Positions 57,158 through 64,000 of a DNA stretch of 64,000 bases are shown here, piece by piece (position 1 is the first letter of the stretch; each line of letters starts with the position of its first letter). The DNA lies in the IMG/VR virus record IMGVR_UViG_3300042516_005475, positions 1 to 64,000 of that record. The stretch is one strand, 5' to 3'. The DNA is from a virus. Made by a program: the position numbers and the translations under genes. The notes under the pieces are model-generated. The model was not told where the DNA came from, searched no databases, and saw only the letters and a program-made list of their open reading frames with translations.

Positions 57158-59656
57158 ATGCCAACACAAACTATAGAAAGTCCTGGTGTTCAGATTAATG
57201 AGGTAGATTTATCTCTTAGAGCAGTTGTTCCAAATGGTACTAATGTTTTGGTATTAGGTTACGCTAATCAAGGCCCGATTGAAGAGGTGCTTGAAATTCC
57301 TGATATTCAAACATTTACAACCATTTATGGAACTCCTACAAACGCAGCAGAAAGATACTTTTACTACTCAGTAAGAGGGGTTCTAAACGGAGGTGGTAGA
57401 CCCATCGTTTCCAGATTGCCTTACGGCTCTGGTACTGGTGTTGGTTCAACCTCAGCAAAATATAGCTGCTTAGCTTATCCGGCTGTTCCGTTTGCTCAAA
57501 CTTGCTTTGCTTTCAATTTATCAAGCACAGCAACATTTTCAACTGAACAATCTGGGTATTTTGTCGGTGCTCCTGAATATTTACAATTAACAGAAGATCA
57601 GTATTTGTCTATTTTACAGGGCAATATTAATTGGATTGACTCTTCTACTGTAAGTCAATTTGTAAGAACATCTGCTGGAGAATTTTCAACATTTGCAAAT
57701 TTAGCTTCTGCTGGTTTTCTTGTTCTAAATAAGTTCCAATCAACATTTGATAACAAGTCTCTTGAAGGATATACAATTGGCATTGCAGATAGCTTAGATA
57801 CTGACCCACAATCAGATTTTAATAGTGTTACATCAATTAAATACTCTCCGCTTAATGAGACTCATACTAACTATGGTGAGTATTTAACAATTCCAAGTTC
57901 TAGACTTAACTTTGTACTTGAATCTGGTGCAACAAGCAATATTCCATCTGTTTCTCGTCAAATTGAGCAACAAGATCCAAATATTAACTTGTTCCAGGGA
58001 GCATTTATTGATTCAATTAGCTTAAGAATTGCTAAATTAAGACAATCAATTTACACACCACAGGCTGTAACATTGGATTACACTTTCCCTGATGGATTCT
58101 TAGGTTCTTTCAATAGCAGAAGACAAGTACAATCTCAAAACGGTGGACAGCCAGTCAACTTCTTCGTTGGAGATGTTGAGGATAGTTCAACTTATATCTC
58201 TATTATTGTAAACCCAAATATCTCAACTGTTTCTGGTGATTGGACAAATGCTGCCGGTAAACCTAGTAAGTTTGTTCTCTTCAACCATTCTACAAGCGGT
58301 ACTGTAGCTAAAACAGAGCAAGTAAAGAACAATGCTGCTTTTGCTAATACTCCATTATTCGGTAATGGTTTGTCAGCATGGGTAACTCCAGCTTCTGGAT
58401 CCTTATATGCTAATATTGAAGCATATTTAAATGCATTCTTATTCCCGGTAGATGCTCTTTATAGCTATTGCCCAACAATCCTTAACAGTACAGTTAACGG
58501 TGCTACTACATTCGCAATTGGTAACGCTCCAGCTAAGATTGATAGAGTATTCCAAACAATTGATGATGTTGATGCATTGAGAATCGACTTGTCTGTTGAA
58601 GCAGGTTTGGGTACAATGTATTCAATTTGCAATACGCTAAGTTCACCATCTGCTCAGTTGCAGGCATTTGATGATACAGTTGTTGTTGATATTGGTGCTA
58701 CTGTTAGCGGTCAAACATCAACAGGCTTCTATCGTACAAATGGCAATCTTGATGCAGATACGCTTTCTGCTACAGTTCCAGGAGTAGGGTCTGCACCATT
58801 CACTTATAAGGCTCAGGATTTGAAGAACAATTACTTGGCTGTATATGAAGTGTTTAGAACATTTGCTCAGGATGTGAGAAAAGATCACTTGTTCATTGCT
58901 GATGCTCTACGCCCTATCTTTATTACAGGTGCTAGAACAAAAGTTCTTTCTAACAGAAATAATACTTTTACTCAGCACATTAATACACCGTTGAGAAATC
59001 AATTTGATACAACAAGCACAAGTTATGCTACAGTTTACGGTAACTGGGCCTTGGTCAATGATTTAACTTCTGGTGATAATGTTTGGATTCCAGTCTCTGG
59101 TTTAATTGCCGGTATGATGGCCAAGGATGACGCTAACTACGCTCCATGGTTCGCACCAGCAGGCTTTACAAGAGGTAAGTTCCCAACACCAGTGCTTGAT
59201 ATTGCAGTATCTCCAAGCCAACGCAACAGAGACTTGCTCTACAAGCAGGGTATCAATCCAATTACTAAGTTCCCTAACGACGGTATCACAGTATTCGGTC
59301 AAAAGACTAAGTTGTCAACACCTTCAGCCTTTGACAGAATCAACGTTAGAAGATTGTTCTTGTATTTGGAGAAGGTTACAAGAACAACACTTAAGTACTT
59401 CGTATTCGAGCCTAACACGCTCTTTACAAGAACAAATGTTGTTAACGTTCTCAATCCAATTTTTGAGAATGTCAAGAACAATCAGGGTATGTATGATTAC
59501 CTCATCGTTTGCGATGCAAGAAATAACACCCCAACTGTAATTGACAACAATCAATTGGTTGTAGACATTTACATCAAGCCTACTCGCTCAGCTGAGTTCA
59601 TCTTGGTAAACTTCTACGCAACTAGAACAGACCAAAACTTCAACGAGTTAGTCTAA
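57158..59656 (+). CDS. 18: Tail sheath protein, gp18-like
   Basis: 832 residues (T4: 659). ESPGVQINEVDLSLRAVVPN and GYANQGPIEEV at the N-terminus are typical of contractile sheath subunits; the conserved C-terminal domain contains DDANYAPWFAPAGFTRG, VLDIAVSPSQRNRDLLYKQG, NPITKFPNDGITVFGQKT and NVRRLFLYLEK. The extra length lies in the middle, surface-facing domains (roughly residues 90-480). Confidence 0.95.
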   Translation: MPTQTIESPGVQINEVDLSLRAVVPNGTNVLVLGYANQGPIEEVLEIPDIQTFTTIYGTPTNAAERYFYYSVRGVLNGGGRPIVSRLPYGSGTGVGSTSAKYSCLAYPAVPFAQTCFAFNLSSTATFSTEQSGYFVGAPEYLQLTEDQYLSILQGNINWIDSSTVSQFVRTSAGEFSTFANLASAGFLVLNKFQSTFDNKSLEGYTIGIADSLDTDPQSDFNSVTSIKYSPLNETHTNYGEYLTIPSSRLNFVLESGATSNIPSVSRQIEQQDPNINLFQGAFIDSISLRIAKLRQSIYTPQAVTLDYTFPDGFLGSFNSRRQVQSQNGGQPVNFFVGDVEDSSTYISIIVNPNISTVSGDWTNAAGKPSKFVLFNHSTSGTVAKTEQVKNNAAFANTPLFGNGLSAWVTPASGSLYANIEAYLNAFLFPVDALYSYCPTILNSTVNGATTFAIGNAPAKIDRVFQTIDDVDALRIDLSVEAGLGTMYSICNTLSSPSAQLQAFDDTVVVDIGATVSGQTSTGFYRTNGNLDADTLSATVPGVGSAPFTYKAQDLKNNYLAVYEVFRTFAQDVRKDHLFIADALRPIFITGARTKVLSNRNNTFTQHINTPLRNQFDTTSTSYATVYGNWALVNDLTSGDNVWIPVSGLIAGMMAKDDANYAPWFAPAGFTRGKFPTPVLDIAVSPSQRNRDLLYKQGINPITKFPNDGITVFGQKTKLSTPSAFDRINVRRLFLYLEKVTRTTLKYFVFEPNTLFTRTNVVNVLNPIFENVKNNQGMYDYLIVCDARNNTPTVIDNNQLVVDIYIKPTRSAEFILVNFYATRTDQNFNELV

Positions 59657-59677
59657 ACTAAGAAAGGAATTTAACAT

Positions 59678-60268
59678 ATGGCATTAAACATAACAGATTA
59701 TTTCAGAGTGATGCAGCAAAGAGATTTCTTGCGCAATCACCAGTACAGAATCTCAGCACTCTCTTACGAGGGATTCACTCTTGGTTTAGACTCACTCGTC
59801 TACCTCAAGACAGCTGAGGTACCTAACCGTACAATTAATTCAGTACCTGTACCATTCATGGGATTAAACTTCTCAGTACCGGGTACAGCTCAATACGCAG
59901 GCACAATGGATTTACAATTCTATTGTGACCAACCTCAAATCATCAGATCATTCTTCGAAGGTATCTCTTTTGCTACATTCGATGAAAGACAGTCTGGTGG
60001 TGCTTATACAGTTAAGCAAGAAAATGTACTTTCCTTCTATACTTACAACAATGTAAGTGCTGAATCCCCAACAACTCAATATACTTTAATCGGTATTTAT
60101 CCAACAGTTGTAGGTAATTTAGGAATGGATACTACAGGTTCTGGTGATGTTGTAAACTTCACTGCAACTATTGCTTACCAATTCTGGACTAAGACACAGA
60201 TTCAGAACCCACTTGTTGCTGCTGCTCAACGTCCAGTTGCTCCGTTAGCCGGGGTTGCTGTACCTTAA
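59678..60268 (+). CDS. 19: Tail tube protein, gp19-like
   Basis: 196 residues. DYFRVMQQRDFLRNHQYRIS, the PFMGLNFSVPGTAQY loop and MDLQFYCDQPQIIRSFFE match gp19. It has a Shine-Dalgarno (AAGGAA about ten bases before the ATG), unlike most late genes here, and follows the sheath gene by 21 bases so it can be read from the same mRNA. A strong terminator follows. Confidence 0.88.
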   Translation: MALNITDYFRVMQQRDFLRNHQYRISALSYEGFTLGLDSLVYLKTAEVPNRTINSVPVPFMGLNFSVPGTAQYAGTMDLQFYCDQPQIIRSFFEGISFATFDERQSGGAYTVKQENVLSFYTYNNVSAESPTTQYTLIGIYPTVVGNLGMDTTGSGDVVNFTATIAYQFWTKTQIQNPLVAAAQRPVAPLAGVAVP

Positions 60269-60283
60269 TTTGTAAGATAATTC

Positions 60284-60316
60284 AAGCCCTTGGCCAAAAA
60301 GCCAAGGGCTTTTTTA
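60284..60316 (+). terminator. Rho-independent terminator after the tail tube gene
   Basis: AAGCCCTTGGC/GCCAAGGGCTT, six-base loop and six T; eleven-base perfect stem. Confidence 0.94.
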
Positions 60317-60335
60317 TGCAATAATGTCTATAATC

Positions 60336-60343
60336 TATAAATA
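60336..60343 (+). promoter_or_regulatory. Late promoter box
   Basis: Perfect TATAAATA five bases before the ATG at 60349, just after the terminator. Confidence 0.7.
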
Positions 60344-60348
60344 ATTAC

Positions 60349-61248
60349 ATGGGTCTCTTAGATACACTAAATGTTATTAATCCGCTGGTTAACGGTAACC
60401 AGCCTGCTATTAATGATAATTTAGCTCTTGTGAATGGGGCTGGTCAACAGCTCCCATATACCACCCCTCAGTTTGGCTCTAATTTAATTTTAAATTTTCC
60501 AGCCCCTCACATGGGTTTCTTAGATGCTCTTTCTCAGTATGCTGCTGCAGTACCACTAAGAACTTTTTGGGTTGTTCAGTTTAAAATACCAAACTTGATA
60601 GTGGAGCAAAATTTAATTGATTTGAGCGAAACATTTCGCAACAATGATTTAGCTAAACAAACGTTATCTAATCCAAAGTTCACTAGAAATATTGGTTGTA
60701 TATTCTGTAGAAGTTTTAATTTTTCAGGGGAAAACAACAATTCATCTGTTCCAGAAATGGATATTAGAGGCTTTAGAAGTGTACCATATGCAGGTGGTAG
60801 AAGTAGTGCATTTTTAAATAACCTTAATCTTACATTCTACGAAAGTACAATTAGCTTCATTGATCATATTATTAGACCTTGGATTGTTTTAATGTCATAT
60901 TACTCTACCATTGCAAGAGATAATGGTAACCCAAGCAACAACGCAATATACGATTTAAAACAAGATATTACTTGCCATTTAATGACTAGAACCGGTGTTG
61001 GTCAAACTGATCAGCAAAGACAGGCTAACCAACAGATTAACAGCAACTCTAATTCCGCAATACCTAATTACAATAACCCTTGGGCAGCAAGAAAAACTAT
61101 TGTGTTTAAGAATTGCTTTCCTAAAGACATGGGTACTTTAGAGTATGTTCAATCAGATAATAACTCCCTGGAGACTGTTAATACAACATTCTGTTATACT
61201 AATTACGAGGTTTCTCACACCCCTATTGCCATCCAGCAGGTTACTTAA
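60349..61248 (+). CDS. Baseplate/tube initiator-type protein (gp54/gp48-like)
   Basis: 299 residues. After a low-complexity start, CRSFNFSGENNNSSVPEMDI, LNNLNLTFYESTISFIDHII with RPWIV, and IVFKNCFPKDMGTLEYVQSD followed by NTTFCYTNYEV give a tube-fold pattern with an added N-terminal region. In T4 gp48 and gp54 start the tube on the baseplate. Which of the two this matches cannot be decided. Confidence 0.65.
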   Translation: MGLLDTLNVINPLVNGNQPAINDNLALVNGAGQQLPYTTPQFGSNLILNFPAPHMGFLDALSQYAAAVPLRTFWVVQFKIPNLIVEQNLIDLSETFRNNDLAKQTLSNPKFTRNIGCIFCRSFNFSGENNNSSVPEMDIRGFRSVPYAGGRSSAFLNNLNLTFYESTISFIDHIIRPWIVLMSYYSTIARDNGNPSNNAIYDLKQDITCHLMTRTGVGQTDQQRQANQQINSNSNSAIPNYNNPWAARKTIVFKNCFPKDMGTLEYVQSDNNSLETVNTTFCYTNYEVSHTPIAIQQVT

Positions 61249-61259
61249 TAATTAATACG

Positions 61260-62063
61260 GTGCCGTATTATACATTTAAGATCTACTCTTCTGGAAAAAA
61301 TGTACTCGCTAAACAATTCTCAACACAGGATTGCATTGATTTACATTTTTTATTAGCCAATGAAGATTATACAGGAGTAGACTTATTTTGCCAGTTAAAA
61401 TTTGAAGAATATACTAATGATAAAACTAAGCTAAACTCTTTTGATAAGTTTTTATTTCTGGTTTCTCAAAAAATTATTAGCCACACCTTTGATACTTCTG
61501 TTGTACACTCTATTCAAGGAAGTGAAACTAAATTAACTAAGCTTGTCAGCCTTGTTAAGATTTACAATACAATTTCTGATATCAGCTTCAGAGTTAAAAA
61601 TGTTTTTTCAGAAGGTAATTTGCAAATAGAATATGGTATTCCTTACGATTTAGCTGATAAGAAATCCTTTAATTTTTATTCTATAAAATTAGGAGATATA
61701 GAATATAAAGACGTTAACGAATATGATTGTTCTAGTCTTTCCTTCCTCCCAGTAAAATTATATATGGATTTACAGAACATGCAACTGGAAAACAATAAAA
61801 AAATTAAATCAGAATATTTCCAATCTAATTTTATTCGAGAGCTGACGTTTAGTAATGAATGTTTTCTGTATTTTTTAGACTTTATATACAGTGAAAATGT
61901 TGCTGATTTCTTTTCTTTAACATATAATATGAATAAAGATTTCGGTGTTGCTTTTAGTCACATAAAATCAATAACAATGAGAGAATTGTATCTCCTTGTA
62001 GATACAATAAATAAGAGTACACAAGACAAGAAGAAAAAGACTACCGATGAACGAGCTATTTAA
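61260..62063 (+). CDS. Putative baseplate hub/wedge assembly protein (gp26/gp51-type)
   Basis: 267 residues, GTG start. YTFKIYSSGKNVLAKQFSTQ, and FLLANEDYTGVDLFCQLKFE with SFDKFLFLVSQKI, resemble in layout the N-terminus of T4 gp26-type hub subunits, with a helical C-terminus. Similarity is weak; context (between tube initiator and long coiled-coil gene) supports a baseplate role. Confidence 0.5.
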   Translation: MPYYTFKIYSSGKNVLAKQFSTQDCIDLHFLLANEDYTGVDLFCQLKFEEYTNDKTKLNSFDKFLFLVSQKIISHTFDTSVVHSIQGSETKLTKLVSLVKIYNTISDISFRVKNVFSEGNLQIEYGIPYDLADKKSFNFYSIKLGDIEYKDVNEYDCSSLSFLPVKLYMDLQNMQLENNKKIKSEYFQSNFIRELTFSNECFLYFLDFIYSENVADFFSLTYNMNKDFGVAFSHIKSITMRELYLLVDTINKSTQDKKKKTTDERAI

Positions 62064-62763
62064 TATAATCAAAAATTCCTTAAGAACAAATTCCTTTTAC
62101 ATTCCAAGCCAGAACACATATGTAAATGGTTGCTCTCTTACTATTAAGCAATACAATGATTTGTTAGAGCTTGACGCAACACTTGAATTCGGCTTTGAGC
62201 AGTATATCAAACATTCTATCTTAACTGATAGCATTATAAAAGAAAATGTTGATAATTACGAAAGTCTGCTTTATTTTGACAAGCCATTCCTACTAGCTCA
62301 AATTAAATTAGCTCAAGAAAGCAACTTTCTAGGTTTTTCTTTGGGGGAATATAAAGAAGGTATTTCTAATAGAATTAGTACTGTAACCCTATCTTCATAC
62401 GAGGCAGTATACAACAGTAATAATCTTGTTATAAGCTTTGGGTTGAACACATTTAAAGATGTTCAGCTGATTAATAAAGAATATTTTGAAACATTAAACG
62501 GTAAGTACAATTTGGCTGGAGATGTAATATCATTAGAGATTTTCAAACACTTAAAAGAAATTTCTTATCTTAATCAAAGCATTGGTAGTGTAAGAAATAT
62601 TAAAGAGCTCAAACCATTAATTGATCAAATGCCTGCTGGCTTGGTTGAAACCTTTAATGGGTTGCTTAGTAAAGTAAACGAAGATATAAGAGAGCTTAAT
62701 AAGTTCGAAATTGACGGTGAAAACTTTGTTTTTAATCCTTCGCTAGAGTTTATGTTGTCGTAA
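62047..62763 (+). CDS. Putative baseplate hub-type protein
   Basis: 238 residues, overlapping the previous gene by 17 bases. SLTIKQYNDLLELDATLEFG and FDKPFLLAQIKLAQESNFLG recall T4-like hub assembly proteins of the gp26/gp51/gp27 neighbourhood. C-terminal helices. Not firmly assigned. Confidence 0.5.
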   Translation: MNELFNIIKNSLRTNSFYIPSQNTYVNGCSLTIKQYNDLLELDATLEFGFEQYIKHSILTDSIIKENVDNYESLLYFDKPFLLAQIKLAQESNFLGFSLGEYKEGISNRISTVTLSSYEAVYNSNNLVISFGLNTFKDVQLINKEYFETLNGKYNLAGDVISLEIFKHLKEISYLNQSIGSVRNIKELKPLIDQMPAGLVETFNGLLSKVNEDIRELNKFEIDGENFVFNPSLEFMLS

Positions 62764-62769
62764 TAAATA
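62762..62769 (+). promoter_or_regulatory. Late promoter box
   Basis: AATAAATA overlapping the preceding stop codon, five bases before the ATG at 62775. Confidence 0.6.
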
Positions 62770-62774
62770 TTTAC

Positions 62775-64000
62775 ATGGGTGTAAAAGATAGTAACACACA
62801 GGCTATAATAGATGCCATTACAAATCTTGTAAAAGAGACGCAGCAATCCAACCGTATTGTTGAAAGAGAGATTAAAAATCTAAGCGTCAACACCAAGTCT
62901 TACATTGAGAAAGCACAAAGTAGTGCAAACTTTGAAAAGGTTTTTGAGTCCTTTTCAAAAGAATTCTCTACAAATATATCTGAATCAATTAATGAAACTG
63001 TTAAAGATGCAAATGAGAAGACCTTTAAGCAGCTAAAAGAAGGTATTCAGTCTAAAAAGCAGGAGATAGAAAAAAGAAAAAAGGATTTAAAGAGCTCTGC
63101 ATCCCTTGGACCTGAGTTTCAAAAAGATCTTAACAAAAAAATTAAGCAATCTGAAAAAGAGTTAAGAGAGCTTATTGAAAACTACGATAAAACTGCTAGA
63201 ACAAACAACCAGAATTTAATTCAGCAGATTAGAGAATCTCAAGCTAAACTAACAGAAGAGCTTACTGGTGGTCTACAGGAATTTGGTAAATCTTCCTTTA
63301 AAAACTATGTAAAAGAAACAAACAATGTAGATGAAGCACTAGTAAAATATAAAAACGCTTTAAAAGAACAGTATACTTCCCTTGAAAAAAATGTAGAGAC
63401 AAGAAAAAAACTTGGCTTAACTGACAAGAAAATGGAAGAAATAAAAGAAGATCTTTATGATTCTTATTTTAAGGAACTAGAAGCTCAGGGTAACAGAGCA
63501 GATATTGATGAAAAGACAAGAAAAGTTCTCACTGACAAATTAAAGAGAGAGCAAATATTAGCTGGTAGATCTACCTATGAACAAACTTATGGTAAGACTT
63601 CTTCTATAGGCCAGCTAGCTGGTAGATTAGCTGATTTTACTACAAGTAGATACAAAAAGCAAGATCAAAATACCTCTGCTTTGGGTAAAGCCTTTAACGC
63701 AGGTTTAGGTGCTTTATTTAAAGGTAAAGATGCTAAGGAACCTTTCCTAGAAGCAGATAAAAACGACTTATCAACAAAACCATCTATTACTCAAAAAGAT
63801 ATAGAAGGTGGAGAAGGTAGCACTTATATTAAACCATATAGTGAATCAGAAAATAAAGAAACTGTTGAAACAGCTGAAGCAGATAAAATAGCAGCTGAAA
63901 ATGCAAATGCTTCTGTAAATCCTTCTGCTCAAGTAGAGGCTCTAGAAGCTATTCAACAATCATTTGAAGAAGCAAAAGAAAATGTACCGTTTAAGGTAGT
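62775..64000 (+). CDS. Long coiled-coil protein, possible tape measure or baseplate hub component (cut by window edge)
   Basis: 408 codons, open at the edge. Starts MGVKDSNTQAIIDAITNLVK. Residues ~1-230 are almost unbroken helical heptads (KKQEIEKRKKDLKSSA, KKIKQSEKELRELIENYDKT), followed by Gly/Ala patches (QLAGRLADFTTSRYKKQ, ALGKAFNAGLGALFKG) and an acidic region. Tape-measure proteins such as T4 gp29 look like this and lie in the hub gene cluster, but the truncated end prevents a firm call. Confidence 0.55.
   Translation, partial: MGVKDSNTQAIIDAITNLVKETQQSNRIVEREIKNLSVNTKSYIEKAQSSANFEKVFESFSKEFSTNISESINETVKDANEKTFKQLKEGIQSKKQEIEKRKKDLKSSASLGPEFQKDLNKKIKQSEKELRELIENYDKTARTNNQNLIQQIRESQAKLTEELTGGLQEFGKSSFKNYVKETNNVDEALVKYKNALKEQYTSLEKNVETRKKLGLTDKKMEEIKEDLYDSYFKELEAQGNRADIDEKTRKVLTDKLKREQILAGRSTYEQTYGKTSSIGQLAGRLADFTTSRYKKQDQNTSALGKAFNAGLGALFKGKDAKEPFLEADKNDLSTKPSITQKDIEGGEGSTYIKPYSESENKETVETAEADKIAAENANASVNPSAQVEALEAIQQSFEEAKENVPFKV

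Noticed and set aside
1-64000. Search by eye for tRNA genes, insertion sequences, integrase and attachment sites
   Set aside because: No cloverleaf with CCA-type end, transposase or integrase was seen; the genome segment looks strictly lytic.

Overview
The window is part of the genome of a T4-like contractile-tailed phage (Caudoviricetes, T4 superfamily). It carries recognisable T4 homologues for the capsid (gp20, 21, 22, 23, 4), neck and tail completion (13, 14, 15), packaging (17), tail (18, 19), replication (32, 41, 43, 45, 61, 62, RNase H), recombination (46, 47, UvsX, UvsY, UvsW) and late transcription (55). It is AT-rich, tightly packed, and both ends are cut inside genes. I see no tRNA, rRNA, CRISPR array or insertion sequence, and no gene-free stretch over 300 bases. 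The host cannot be read from the sequence. Several genes (phoH, queC/D/E, folE, 2OG oxygenase, glycosyltransferases) resemble the accessory set of aquatic T4-like phages.

Layout. 1-8162 (minus): major capsid protein (partial), scaffold, a small core-like protein, prohead protease, gp4, gp13, portal, a repeat and Pro/Thr-rich surface-type protein, gp15. 8194-21139 (mostly minus): glycosyltransferases, a DinG/XPD-type helicase, GroES-like and clamp-loader small subunits, a 2OG oxygenase, PhoH, sugar/nucleotide enzymes, QueE and QueD. 21192-23532 (plus): FolE, an unknown protein, and a tubulin/FtsZ-family GTPase behind a late promoter. 23525-26767 (minus): putative internal head proteins including a nucleotidyltransferase, a GIY-YIG protein, a methyltransferase, and a small protein resembling the processed N-terminal arm of the capsid protein. 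26814-49023 (plus): recombination, late sigma and replication operon, with QueC plus a class II amidotransferase and sugar genes inserted. 48996-52958: mixed small genes, gp14 and further head-type proteins. 52979-64000 (plus): large terminase interrupted by an intein, three small basic proteins, tail tube/sheath/baseplate genes and a truncated long coiled-coil protein.

How the parts work together. gp55 should direct transcription from TATAAATA-type boxes; at least twelve lie exactly five bases before a start codon, so the predicted +1 is the start codon. Sigma70-like promoters (TTGa..., TATAAT) likewise end six or seven bases before start codons of early/middle genes. Both classes therefore predict leaderless mRNAs. 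FolE, QueD, QueE, QueC and an adjacent glutamine amidotransferase form a nearly complete 7-deazaguanine DNA-modification route; the DNA transglycosylase is not visible here. About a dozen small proteins begin with a short Lys/aromatic N-terminus, most ending in an (L/I/F)xE-like site, as in the T4 capsid-targeting signal cut by the gp21 protease, suggesting a large set of packaged internal proteins.
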